A DNA stretch of 64,000 bases, taken from assembly GCA_033964015.1 (NCBI GenBank), contig CM066925.1, positions 3,423,199 through 3,487,198 of the forward strand. Reading direction: 5' to 3'. Position 1 is the first letter of the stretch; every line of letters starts with the position of its first letter. The translations under genes and the position numbers were made by a program. The DNA comes from Scolanthus callimorphus. Taxonomy: Eukaryota; Cnidaria; Anthozoa; Actiniaria; Edwardsiidae. Shown here piece after piece: positions 12,566 through 26,800 of this stretch. The notes below the pieces were generated by a model. That model saw only the letters and a list, made by a program, of their open reading frames with translations, was not told the origin of the DNA and searched no databases.

Positions 12566-15221
12566 CTGGATGAAATAATATAGAGATGTCAGACAACCTA
12601 ACGAACGCAATCATGAAATGGATGGTAACAACAATCGAGCATTTTCCCCCAAATGAAGGCCGTGATAAATGAAACTTAGTGAGACTTAGTGCCAAAAAGA
12701 GCACATTCATTTAAAGTAATGACGCAATGTTCCATCCAGTTCGTTGCCATATCGGCAGTGAAAACCGTAAAAAAGAAATGAAACTATAAAACAATCCAGA
12801 CGTTTGTATGACTGTGGGCATGTGCATGAGGTATTTAAAGAAACGCCATCGGCAGACGTACGCGCCACAACCGCAAAGTTGTCTGGGTAGGAGGTTGTCT
12901 GTATCAAACAAACGTCGGAAAGATGTCCAGCTTTTCATCATGGGTTTCTATGTCGATATGGGAACCAACACAATACAACTTTGAACGTTTACTCAAGGAA
13001 CGGTGCTCTGGTATTGGCATTTCAAAACAATTCATTTTAATGTTCCGCGACCATTTTTGGAAGCAGTCTGTTCACCAGGAAATGTACCTGGGCTCCCTGT
13101 GCGATTCTGAGTCCGCTTCTGATGCCACTCTGAATCTGACCCTGAAACAAGTAACAATGAAACAATTACATCACAATTACAAGGTGAATGATTAGGGATT
13201 GATAAATAAGGTGAGATGAAATATACCCTTTTACAAAATGGCCGCCGCAAATTCACATGTCTTAAAGGGGCACTGTCACTATTTAACGCTAGCTTAGGGC
13301 AAATTTAGGAAGCTTAAATTCAGTCAGATTCACAAGAAATGAACAAAATAATCGTCTAGGTTTGTTAAATAACCTTTTAACTACAAGATGAGTACACATT
13401 TGGAGTATTTTCGTGTGCTATCGAGCGGATGGAATTGGATAGAATGCAGCGAAATTACTAAAGTGATGATGTGTGTTCTAGTGCTGGTGCATTTTTAACA
13501 AAAATCGATTTGAATTTTCGGCGGCCATTTTTGAAAAAGGTCTATTAAACAGTTCGAAAGAGGACGTATGGAGGAGTAGAAGAAAAGTGACATCTACTCG
13601 GCGACTGCTGTACGAGAAAGGCTAAATGCTCAATAGAACCATTCATATATACTGTATATAAGCAGCAGTATAAAATAGCCTGATAAAAACACGAGGGGGG
13701 ATTCGAGACAGCTATGCAAACGCCCGACGCAGTAAACCGAGCTGTAAAACTACAAAGTTTACACTGTGAAATTAAAAAGCTAAAAAGCTGATAGCGTGTT
13801 AGTCAATGCGTTTGAGTTCAAACGCTATTGACAAAGGGCACATAATTTTCCTGAGTGTGACGTCACACCTTAATCTCATCTGTAGACCAATGAAGGCACA
13901 CGTACTATCTAAGTTATTTGATGTATTGTGATGTTGTGTAGACAATGTCGTTGTCTTTGTTGTTTTTCTTGTCTTGTTGTCGTGTTGTTGTTATTGTTGC
14001 TACTGTTATGGTTCTTTGTTCACTATTGTTGTCTATGTTGTTACTGTTACTGTCGCCGTTGCTATCGCACCGTTGTGATTGCTATTATTATTGTTGTCGT
14101 TGTTGTTGTTGTTGTTGTCTTTATTGTTGTTGTTGTTAAACACAAACAAACACTTGCCATCTGCATGACGCCGGTAAGTCCAACAACTTCAACCAGACCA
14201 TCATGATACGAATTGGGCTGAAACTCCTGGAACCAAAATACGGCAGGTCAACAAACATGAAAGGGGACAAGTGCGCAAGTAGCAGGCGCACATGGCGCCA
14301 ATTACCACATTTTCGCCATTGAGCTATAGCGCTATATGAATACAACATTATTATTATTATTATTTTCTAGCCAAGCAGATCCCGAGAAACTAGAAATCAC
14401 GTCAAGAAAACGACAACTTGAAACAAGTTCGCTCGAAAACGGTAGCTAAGATCTCGCAAATAAAAAATAAAACACAAAAGATCGAACACCAAAGATAAAG
14501 TGGCGTAAGTAGAACTCAATGAAGTTTCTTCGATAGCAAGAAAGAAATCCTCTCCAATTTTGAACTCTTTGTTTTATCTGAGGTTGAATAATTTGTGTTG
14601 AACTTACGTCATCTGTGCCTGATCCCCAGAGATCGGCGCCAGCGGCCCAGCTACAGACAAGGGAAGAAATGCAGGTACAATGAAAAGCCAATCGACGGCA
14701 AAGATGATATTAATATTCGGGCAGAGGAACTTTCTTTCTGTTCGAGTCGTGATTAGACTGGTTCATATTGTGGATAGAACTTAGTTGTATTAGTATTTTC
14801 TTAGTCCAGGATTCATACTCCTTCTGAATGACAAGAATCCAGGACTTTCCAGGAGTTCTTTTTTAGATATTTTCCGTTATTTAGTTTTTGCGGGGTAGAA
14901 ATGCCCCCCCCCCCAAAAAAAAAAAAAAAAGAAAGAAAGAAAGAAAACACATACACACTTTAAAAGGAAGCTGCTGTCGCTATATTGGACCAATATACGG
15001 TAATTTACATTCACTCTTATTGCAGTATGATAACTGCAGTGCTAATGTCATAATTTGAAGGCCCAAAATAAGATTCGCAAAACTGACTCATTCAACTACA
15101 TTTGAGTTGAATCATTTTTCCAGGAGTCTTACAGGATTTTCCTTACATTCCAGGACTTTCAAGGACTTTCCAGGAAGGAAATGAAAATCCAGGATATTCC
15201 AGGACGCGTTCGAACCCTGTA

Positions 15222-15252
<31 letters not shown>

Positions 15253-18200
15253 CGTCTGCCTCCCCTTCTAACCATGTACAAAGTAGCTTAAGAACCAACT
15301 GCAATTATCGTAAGAGCAGGGGATTGTGTACGGATGCAGTGGCCTGTGAAGCAGCCATCATGATTGTAACAACAACTCAGGAGAAGTAAATAATCAAGCA
15401 GGGGGAAACCAATAATCTAACGGGAGAGGTCAATAGTCTAGCAGGAGAGGTCAATAATCTAGCGGGAGAGACCAATTATCTAGCGGGAGAGGCCAATTAT
15501 CTAGCGGGAGAGGCCAATAATCTAGCGGGAGAGGTCAGTAATCTAGCGGGAGAGGCAAATAATCTAGCGGGAGAGGCAAATAATCTAGCGGGTGAGGTCA
15601 ATAATCTGGCCACATACCTTCCAATATTCAGAATGACGATGCCATCTAAGGTAGGGAGGCCGAGCTTCTCTCCGTCCACCTTTAAACAGAAACAGACGTC
15701 AAAGGGAGGCTGTCACGCTCGGTAAGGAGGCTGTCACGCTCGGTAAAGCAAAATATTGAAAAATATGACCCGTCGTCTTCTCAGACAACCCCTAAATCTA
15801 TTTATATACTTCATGTGACTTTTAGAAAGCAATAGAAGCAAAATTACTGAAGTTTGTATTCGTTTAGTAGCATTTTTGTGGCATATTTTCAATTTTGACA
15901 ACTGCTTCGTAATGTACGGGCCGTAACGATTGAAAAACAACAGGTTTTAATCCGATTCCATCCGCTCAATAACAGAAGCAAATACGCCAAATTTGTATTC
16001 GTTTGACAGATAAAAGGTTCATCTACAAACCTAGATAGTTATTTTGGCTATTCTCAATGAACGAAACTGTTTTTTAGCCTCTTCAAAGTAAGGCTAAATT
16101 TCGCTATGCCGTGACAGCCCCCTTTAAGCTAAGTGATTATTGCCCGAACTGTGTCAAACTTCCAACGTGCATTTTACGTGTCAAAGTGCATCCGAATAAT
16201 GAACGCGCACCTCAATTTCGACTTCGTCATTGAAAACCCACTTCGATCTCGTCGCCATTTTCCTCAAACCAACTCTGAAGTACACTCCTTTATTGTGTAA
16301 CCTAGGAACGGCAAAAATAAGATAGATAGATGAGGTGGGGTATTTTTAGGCAGTAAATACGTGGCGCCCGGTATCTTTGGGTTAACAGATCGCTAGTGGC
16401 ACATACATCAATTAATAATATGGCACTAGCGATCTGCATATCAAGAAAGTGCTGTCGCTTGTTTACGAATCCGCGCGGGGCTGCCTGTTGATTTTAAAAT
16501 CTCGTATCAGGCCTTTTGGCCGAGAAAAAACACATGGCAACAGCGAGTAGGATGTTTTTCGAGAATCTGCAAGTTTCAATGAATTTTGCATGAAAGTAAG
16601 ATGAAAAAAGATTTAAAAAAAACTCAAGAACATGGTCAAGCTGTTCGCTAGTTCGCTCCTAGTGATCGCGGTACGAGGCAGAAATACGAACCTGCTTGTG
16701 AATTCGTCCGGCGCCTCCACTCGTCTGAGATGAAAATCGAGGCACAATTCTGCATCAATACCGATACCAATATATTATTCATGACAAACACGTTGGGTTC
16801 AGTGTCTTGGAGACAAGTTTCGTCTTCTGTGTTGCTATTGGTGTCAGAGATGGGATCTAGACTGTCGAACATCACCATCCACCTGCACGGGGAAATAAAA
16901 CACAAAATAGACAAATTAAGTAATAACTTGCGTATAATAACCCGGATTTTTAGAACCTGTTAGGCAAGGATTACAACAACAATAATTTATTTAGCGCTTG
17001 GTAATAAAAGACAATTATACAATCTGTAAAATTTAAATTATATTTCTAAAGGAAAACAAGCACACGCCACTTAAAAATAGTCAGAGGACTAGTCACTTTG
17101 AGTGGCAAGGACAGACAGTGATTTCATGATTGTAAGTATTCATCAATAAACACAAGACTTACAAAAACAAAACAAAAACGACAAGGCAGACAAGCAAAAA
17201 AAAAAAGACAAGTAGAGAAAAAAGAGAAAGTATCGACAAGGTAAAGAAGTTACCTTATATGTATTTATGTGATATACTTATCAAGGAGGGACTCAGTTAG
17301 AAGTCTATTAAAAGACGAACGAGGTTTATATTTTAAGTTCTCAGGGATTGAATTTCAAACTTTTACTCCTAGGAAGCGAAGGTTGAATTTGCCATAATTT
17401 GTTGACCCGTGTCAACTGCATGTTTCCTTTAAAATAAGAACCTGTTTTAGGCTAAAATTCTAGGTTAGACTACTTGGATTTTTACTCGCACTTTAGCCGC
17501 CTGTCCAAGCTCTCAGTTACGTAATAAGTAATGGATGTGACAATGTAGAAATAGGCACGCAAAAACAACAAAAAAAAAAAACAGAGCGGTTCTTGGTACA
17601 AAGTAAGATGTTCATAAAACAAAGTCTTGCTTTTTTTATTATTATTTTTTTCCAGGACGACGCTAACTTTTTTTTCCAGATGTCTGTTCAGGACTTGAAG
17701 CGTTTTCCAAGTATAGCAAAGTGATACCTTAAGTTCGTGTGCACCATAAAAGATCTGACTTGGGTGGCCATGGCAGCAAGATGTAAACACCGTTTAGCGG
17801 ATTTGGTTTATTGGCCTACCTATCTAGATGAACAACCTCCGCATGTTCAACTGCGATGAGTAAGGATACTGGACTATCACCTGACGAATAGCCGCCACCC
17901 CATTGCAGCACCCTTGACATGTCATTTCCTGTGAATATTAAGCGAAGATTTAAGGCCTACCGCCAACCGCAACCCTTGCGCGCCGGGTACGTGTTCTCAG
18001 TAAAACTAAATGTTGCTTATAGGCGGGCACATCGTGACGTCATAGCCTGTCACGAAATCTTCAACTTTTGATTAAGGCGTCCAAGTTAAAATCTATCCAT
18101 ACAAAAAAAGAAAAGATCACATTGACATTAGTCAGAAAACCAATTTTGAGCAATACAAGTTTAATACCGGCGACGCTACGTCAAAAATAAAACAGTTTCA

Positions 18201-20836
18201 TAAAAAATTCTAATATCTGTAATTAATAAGCTAGCTAAAATCTAAACATTCCAGTCGAAGAGCGCATAGGCAATAAGCAATAATCCCAAGTTTCAGGGCA
18301 ATCCGTTAAGGTCGTGGCTAGATGTCATCCTTCAGAAGGAGGTGATCTTCGGGTCTACTTCGGAAGGTAACTTCGGAAAGGTTCGGAAATCGTCGGAAAA
18401 CAACATGGCGGCCTACGGTCCTCTCGCTGCTTTACGACTATTTTGCTGATTTATGGAGTCAGTGTTGGCCAAGAATCAAGAAGAACCAACTGAGATATTG
18501 CATTTATGGCCAATCGTTTATGTGTATTATTATACATTGAACTCACTATCTCGATTCTGATTGGCTAAAAGCGCGCGCTTTACTTTGGGAATCACGCACT
18601 TTAAGGGTCTCCAAGAATCAGCATGCTGATTCTTGAAGAATCAGCTAGCTGATTCTTGATCCTACGCGCGCAATGTTTCATGGGACTACAGCCCTTGAAT
18701 GTTTCCCCTATTTAACAAGGCGCTTGTGTAAAATAAATTGCTTGACAGAAAAAACGTATTTTCACTGAATCAATGTATAATAAATCAATTATTGAATTCG
18801 GTTCTTGTGATTTCCAGAATAAACAATATCTCGCCAAGTGGAATCAGGCTCGGCCTTACGGCCTCGCCTGATTCCACTTGTCTCGACATTGTTTATTCTG
18901 GAAATCACAAAAACCTCATCCAATAATTGCTTATAATTAAGATTTGCCAATTTGAGCCAGATTCATCAGCAGAAAGGATTTTTCATGTATAAAGTAAAGC
19001 GACATCCGTCAAAAGGAGGTTTGGTAGAGAATGGCATCTTCCAGAAGGAGGTTCTCACATTATCCAAAAAAACAAGTAAAATAACTTAAGTTACTGGAAG
19101 CTTGCACTAGAGAAGGATGCTTACAAGCGATACCAAGAACCATATTTGTTGGTAATTTCTAATACTTTGGGCAAGTTATAGGATTAAAAGGAGCTTAAGT
19201 ACTTACTCTGATTATGTATCAGTCAATTCCAGCGGTGACCACCCCCACCCCCCCCCCCCCCCATCCCCCGGGACACCGTTGGGCATTTGCACACCACTAG
19301 GTTCCCTGGGGTGGGGAATTTGGAAAATTTTGCTGGCCCTGGGGTCAGGATTTGTTTTTCTCCAGGGGAGGGGGGTGGGAATTTTGGTTGTCTTTCACAA
19401 TCTTTTAGCGCGTTGAGTTTTGCGGAACTACAACACCAGTTCACCTCCCAGTTAGAGAAAATATAATGTCACACAAAATAACATGCTGAGCATGGCCCGT
19501 ATACACCCCTCTCCTTTTGAGATTGAGAGATGCCGGGGACGACAAATGAATGGAATTTGTAGCCAAATGGCTACAACCGCGAATGGCCGAGAGAAATTAT
19601 TGGAGACGTTTGTTGTATGTCACTACTATATTACAATACCTTAGTAGAAGAAGAATTTCAATTACGACTTGAGACTGACGGATTTGTTTCACTTGTTTAC
19701 TTATATTTTGTCTCGTTTTCAGAGGAGAAATCTAAAATTACAGTTAGAAAAACGAATTATAAATGCTCGGACAGAATAAATGGAGTTGAAGTTCTGAGCG
19801 GGAATATTTTGTAGTGAAGCTTTATGCAGTGTCGATTGAATCTTTGTCTTTTTCTGATCCCGGGGGAGGGGCATTTGTCCAATTTTTGTCTTCCCCGCCG
19901 TGGGGTATTCTGCACTTCTCCAGCCCCGGGGGTGGGGAATTTTTACTTTTAATTTTAGAAATGACCAAAATCCTGGGGGTTGCCCGCCCGGTTGGGGGGG
20001 GGGGGGGGGGGCATGGTCACCGCTGGAATTGACTGATACATTAGTGATAGAATGAAAGAAATCTATTTCACCCTACTGTAAAATATACATTTTGAGCCAA
20101 TATAAATTTGATAGTTGATAGTTCCTCTCCCACTTCTGCACTTGAATTTGCAATCATAATCAAAACACTCTAGACAAAAAATTGGCAACCAATAAGTCAA
20201 TAATGTTCTGTCTCCTGCAAAAATACTTATCTCAGAGGTAAGCCTGTCAGGAAAAATAATATTATTTTAATTGCAGAGATAAAAAGGTGTGTGTAAGAGA
20301 ACTGGCAAATTAGTAATTTGCTCATGAGTTTGGTCCTAAATCTTTAATAATTTATGATGTCAATATTCTAACTCATCTGCTTAAGTTGTTCTTGCTCTGC
20401 ATTGAACCTGCTCTTATTTAAGAATGCAAACAGCTTGGTATGAGATTTTTTTGCAATCAATAGACATGTTTTTGGTGGAAAAAAGACAGAAACTATGAAT
20501 ACCAAATTGAAATGCAAATTGAATATAAAATTTTGAATTTAACAGTAAGACCAATGTTTGACATGTTGACTCGTTGACAGCTGATTGATAACTGATTGTT
20601 CCTGCTCCTGGGGTGAGAGGAGCTATCCCTTTTATGCTGGAACTTAGTACTTTGTGGGAAATGTTTTGGGATGTATTAATAATAGATGAATTGGTGACCC
20701 AACATGGTTAACTCAGACCTTAAAAGTATAGTCTTGATTCAAACATGTAATTCCAGAAAAAATCTATCCTTTCCCCCATGGATAGAATGCACACACACCC
20801 ATCCCTCTGGAATTACTAAAAGAAAATCAGGTAAAT

Positions 20837-20873
<37 letters not shown>

Positions 20874-23800
20874 TACAGTGTATGGAAAAATGTCTTAACT
20901 AGCCTTGGAAAATCAGCAGGGATTAAAATTGAAAAGAATTGGTGATCACATTTTTGCGTCTGACTCTTAACTTTTAGTCTCAAAATGGGAAAAGTTATTT
21001 GCATTTACTAAAAAAAAAATTGCAGCCATGGTGCGCATTCATGTAAGATGGCCGAAATTTGCAGCAGAATGTCATAAGATATGTGCCTGCAGCCTCCTAG
21101 TTGCTGAACCAGCTACGAACTTTTTTTTCAATGTGTGGTTCCAATAAATATCCATACCCCTCCAACAGAAGGGTTGAAAAGTGACCCCCCCCCCCCCCCC
21201 CCCCCCCCGACCCCTCTGGAATTTCCGAAGAAAAATACAGTATTTGTATGGAAAAGATCAGGTAAATTGACCCCCCACCCCTCCGGAACTCCCAATCCCT
21301 TCCATAGGGGGGGGGGGGGGGGGGGTATGGATAATTTCTGGAAACACAATATCAATAAAAGTAAGGCATTTCAGAGAAGCCCTTCTCCACTCTTGAATAG
21401 GAATTATTATTCAACTGTAACGAGAGGAGAACAAATATTGCAGGAGTGAGACTGGGGCAAGTACAAATATCTGGCGATATTGTACATTTCAATATTTTAA
21501 GTAAGTTAGTCCATTCTCATTTCAAAACATAAAATAAATGTCGGATAAGAAACATAAAATAAATGTCGGATAAGAAAGAAAATAAATGTCGGATAAGAAA
21601 CAACTTATTAAACATTTTAGTGTACAATATCTCTGAACATTTTTTCTCGTCTTTGTATTTTGTCTCACCCGATGTATTAATGCAAAGTAAAAATCAATTC
21701 ATTATTATTATATCTATTTGTTATTTAAGGCACTTTTGCACTTATTCTGAAGGCACTTTTGCACTTTTCATGTTTGATTTTGATGGGTTGATAACATAGC
21801 ACATGAGCATACCAAGGAGTTAAAGACAACCAAACTTTGTGTTCAATAAAAAAAACACTTTTATCATGTCATCATTCAGAAGGAGGCTGTGATTTTAAAA
21901 CTTTTTATCATGTCATCCTTCAGAAGGAGGCTGTGATTTTAAAACATTTTATTGTGTCATCCTTCAGAAGGAGGCTGTTATTTTAAAACTTTTTATCATG
22001 TCATCCTTCAGAAGGAGGCTGTGATTTTATAACTTTTTATCATGTCATCCTTCAGAAGGAGGCTGTGATTTTAAAACTTTTTATTGTCATCCTTCAGAAG
22101 GAGGCTGTGATTTTAAAACATTTTTTTTGTGTGTAATCCTTCAGAAAGAGGCTGTGATTTTAAAACTTTTTATTGTGTCATCCTTCAGAAGGAGGCTGTG
22201 ATTTTATAACTTTTCATCATGTCATCCTTCAGAAGGAGGCTGTGATTTTAAAACGTTTTCTAATGTCATCCTTCAGAAGGAGGCTGTGATTTGAAAACAT
22301 TTTTTGTGTAATCCTTCAGAAAGAGGCTGTGATTTTAAAACTTTTTAGTGTCATCCTTTAGAAGGAGGCTATGATTTTAAAACATTTTATTGTCATCCTC
22401 CACAAGGAGGCTGTGAATTTAAAACTTTTTAGTGTCATCTTTCAGAAGGAGCTGCTGTGAATTTAAAACTTTTTATCATGTCATCCTTCAGAAGGAGGCT
22501 GTGATTTTAAAACTTTTTATTGTCATCCTTCAGAAGGAGGCTGTGATTTTAAAACATTTTCTGTGTCTGTAATCCTTCAGAAAGAGGCTGTGATTTTAAA
22601 ACTTTTTATTGTGTAATCATTCAGAAGGAGGCTGTGATTTTATAACTTTTTATCATGTCATCCTTCAGAGGGAGGCTGTGATTTTAAAACTTTTATCATG
22701 TCATCCTTTAGAAGGAGGCTGTGATTTTAAAACTTTTTTTGTCATCCTCGACAAGGAGGCTGTGAATTTAAAACTTTTTAGTGTCATCTTTCAGAAGGAG
22801 CTGCTGTGAATTCAAAACTTTTTATTGTGTCATCCTTCAGAAGGAGGCTGTGCTTTTATACTTTTATCATGTCATCCTTCAGAAGGAGGCTGTTGTTTTG
22901 TAACAGTTTTTATCATGTCATCCTAAAGGAGAAACAAAAGATTTTTGTTCAATAGAAATTCTCTCCAATCGCAGAACGATGTGAACGCTTCATCTTTTCA
23001 GAGGCTAGGCTAAAAATCTTGAGTGGCTATAACATGGAATCAACATGACTTTTATGCACCATGGGATACAATGTGTGGTTCCAAAAAATATACATACCCA
23101 GCCCCCTCCCCCCATGGAAGGGTGTTGTAAAGTAACCACCACCCACACCCTCTGGAATTTCCAAAGAAAAATATAGTATTTGTATGGAAAAGATCAGATA
23201 AACTGACCTCCCACTACCACCTGGAGAAGTGCTGTTTGCATTGAAGCTACAAAATCATCCACCCCCTCCCAGCCTCTAAATAATGGACGCTCCCTAAGGC
23301 ACTTTAACCCTGAATTGTTGCCTTGAGAATATGTCAGCTCATGAAAACACGAAGCAAAGTATTTTATTGTTCACAAAAAGCTTTATATTTCCTCAAATTG
23401 TGGGTAGAAATCATCATTTCAAGACATTTCAATGGGTTTAAAGCGGTAATAATAGTTGCTCTCTCTCCCTTTATAAAGCGAAGCGTGGTTTTCAAGTTGG
23501 ATCTTTACCTTGGAAAGTGAGATTTTAAAAAAGCGAGAACCTCCTTGTGGAAGATGCCATTTTCTACCAAACCTCCTTTTGACGGATGTCGCTTTACGTA
23601 TTACTATAGATAAAAAATCCTTCTGCTGATGAATCTGACTCAAATTGGCAAATCTTAATTATACACATAAACGATTGGGCATAAATGCAATATCTCAGTT
23701 GGTTCTCCTTGATCCAACACTGACTCCATAAATCAGCAAAATAGTCGTAAAGTAGCTCGAGAGGACCGTAGGCCGCCATGTTGTTTTCCGACGATTTCCG

Positions 23801-26800
23801 AAGTTACCTTCGGAACTAGTCCCCCTCGATCCCTCCTTCTGAAGGATGACATCTAGCCACGACCATCCGTTAAAAGGGACCGAAGTTATAGATATTTCTA
23901 GCCCCCCCCCCCCCCCCCCCCCCCCATTAAAAAATTCCATACAAACCTCTGTAAAAATACGGCTTGTTTGCGTTTGTTTGCAAGGCTAAATCTTCGCGAG
24001 TTCGTAACCGATCGGTCTCAAACTTGGCAGTTTTACTAATTTCAGCACGCTCTTTCCACTGCTTGTGGCAAATTTGAGCTAAGTCGTTGATAAAATTTTC
24101 GAATTTATAATTCGACCGAAAATGCGCCCACCTATAGTGACACTCGATACAATCTGTTCAAATTGTGCCATTTTATGAAGTTTCTAACAGATATTCAAAT
24201 TTTCTTTTCTGCAAAATCTAACTATTTTACATCATGTTTCAAGTTTAATATTTCGCCACATACAAATTATCAAAGTTCTTGCGCTATTTCTGGATAAAAC
24301 CCCAAGTGGCGTCGGCCAAAGGAGAAAGCTCTCTTTAAACCGAAGCTCGTAGTCGTTAGCTTGCAGTAGACAAAATCCAGTTACAAACCTGTTCCTAGTG
24401 GTACAATGGCCGAGGGAGGCATTCGGCACGTGAGAATGTTGCTGACGTCATCAAGACAAGATAGGACCCAGCCTACCGTGCCGTCGCCACCACAGATCAG
24501 AATACGGAAATCAGGCACGGTCTTAAAGGCGTAAAACCTGGGGAAGAGAAATGCGAATAATATAAGCTGTTCCAAGAGGGATGCCATCCTTCACTATAAC
24601 TGAAATCGACTGCGCTTTCCAAAATGCTGTTTTTGGATTGCGATTTTTTTTTTCTCCCGCCAGTCAAACTATCTAACACAAAAAAAGCTATTGCTTCTCT
24701 CGCGACGAAAACCCAGTTAACTGAACATCGCAAGGGCATGATAGGCCCAGATGGTTTGGGTGTCAAAAAAAAACCGCATTCTAATGTTTTGAAAATTCCC
24801 AGTAAAAAGTTTCCAGTGGAAAATAGAAACTTTAAGCATTATAGCTAAAACTGTTGTTATCGCGTTGTTTTTTTTTTCCCTTCCTCCAGCCAAATTATCT
24901 AAACCAATCAGCGCCTTGCCCTATTTCGCCTAGTGCATGCAGTCGACTGGCTTTGCGTCGCGACAGAAAGCCAGGCGACTGCACTAGGCGAATCAAGGCA
25001 AGGACCTGATTGGCTTAGATGGTTTGACTGGAGGAAAAACGTTTTGAAATTACCCAGCCCGAGACAACGGATTAACGTAACGTACCCTGGCAGAGGACCG
25101 CCATCCATCAGATTATATACTTGATGCGGGTTGAGAAGTCGTTGGAAGGCCGACAATATATCATCCCCCTGACCGCCACCACTTTTACTATTTACAAATA
25201 CTAGAACGGGCTGACTTCCAGGGGGGAGCTCCTCCGGCTGTGGAAAAAACAAACAAGCACAAGGCAAAATGGAAGTCAATTGAATTGTAGCCTAGTTTGC
25301 ATAAAGCATTTTCGAGCTTTTATCGCTATTGAAGCTCAAGTGCACAAGAAAGTTCTTTATGGATTTCGAAATGTTTCCTCCTGATTTGACGCGTATAGAA
25401 AGCAATGTTTGTTTGTTATATTTATTTACACCTCGAACTGTAGACCAGCTTTCCGGTATTATCGAGTTTTTTTTAAACTAGTATTGCAAATCCTGCACTG
25501 TTTTTTTTTCACGTCCCTCTGGTTCCGGTAAGTAAAGTACGTGTGAGACGTTTAATGTGAGCCGATAAAACATCAACGCCTTACCATTTGCAGATTTGAG
25601 GCAATACAATACCTTCTCCGGCAATCTACCAACTGAACCAACTACACCATAACTCGTTCGATTAGATTTACACGTTTACACTTGCAGTTTTGTGCTGCAT
25701 TTTTCTCGCACGTACGCGTTTACTCAAAAACACTCATGTAAACTAGGTGCAACTCGGCGCGATCTGCCGCGATTTTGTTGCGGAGATTTCAAACATGCTC
25801 AAAACTCTTTGCAACTTTAGTTGGATGTTAGAGGACAAAATTTTCTGTAAAAAAATCCCAAAATAGTCATCTACGAGCATTTAACCATTATCCTGCGAGA
25901 TTGCGCAGAATATCGTCTGATACTTAGCCGACGAGGGACGGCAGTCCTGAGTTGGCTAAATCAGACGATGTTCGGCAAAATCGAGCAGGATAATGGTTCT
26001 ATTATTCAGCACATCGAGAGCACAAAAACCCCTGAAAAACAGTTACTTTTGTTTATTATTTACGAGCTCAACACATCATATTTCCCTCAGACGACGGATA
26101 TCGCAGGATATTTGTCATGTACAGAAGACAGCTATTGGCGTTCCAATGACCATATTTGGGCAGAGCATCGATGTGCTGAATAATAAAACTTCATATTTGA
26201 TTTATTGAATTAATTAAACAAATATTGCACTACATTTTTATAAATCAGCCGATGGAAATGACTTCTATGAGAGCTGATTTCTTGCTCTCAAATTAGCCAA
26301 TCAGAACTATTTTTGTTGCTTCGTCAAGCGTTCCAAATAGATAAAAAATATTGCAATGGAGCATGAAAAGCTTTTCCACTGGGCTTTGTACAATGATTAT
26401 ATATCTAGTTTTTGCTTTCCCTGAAATTTCTGGTATCTCTCGCTAGACCTAGGAATGTTTCGTTTTGAAAAAAAACAATCATTTGCGCACCGTGAGATGA
26501 GTTCAGTTGGTTGCTTCGTTCACAAAATGGCGGATGACAGGGGCTCTTTGATACTTTTTTCCCTACTCACTATTGCAGCATTCGTTTACTAAGTAGAACA
26601 GATTTCGCATGACTCTGAAAAGGTACGGGACACGGTATGTCTTCACAGCATGAACCTTGCCTTCTCCTGAAAATTCAGCCAATCACATCGCGGGAAATGA
26701 TTAATCAGCCAATCAAATGCTTTGACACGAAAAGGCACAATACTGTCATACGAAATCTGCTCTAGAAGGACGGTGACGTCACTCACGTGTATGGTCGGTA

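Larger units (their letters stand above)
18310..23864. mobile_element. 5.56-kb TIR element, Mutator-like by TSD
   Basis: Ends start GGTCGTGGCTAGATGTCATC on both strands; about 33 bases are identical and the arms stay similar for about 335 bp (right arm 23530-23864; left arm 18310-19058 split by an insertion). Flanked by a perfect 9-bp duplication. Long arms and a 9-bp duplication are the habit of Mutator/MULE elements; the class is inference because no transposase was seen. Interior holds nested MITEs, C/G runs and a palindrome array. It sits in the intron before exon 18. Confidence 0.85.

Noticed and set aside
13928..14206. Cys/Val-rich 90-codon frame
   Set aside because: Translation of a TTG repeat; the real coding here is exon 23 on the other strand.
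21855..22935. CRISPR-like array
   Set aside because: Units are near-identical throughout with no distinct spacers; eukaryotic minisatellite inside a transposon.
24232..24380. Possible exon continuing GTG-ND after exon 17 (ANDYELRF)
   Set aside because: Only two residues match; the true GND exon is at 17820-17928.
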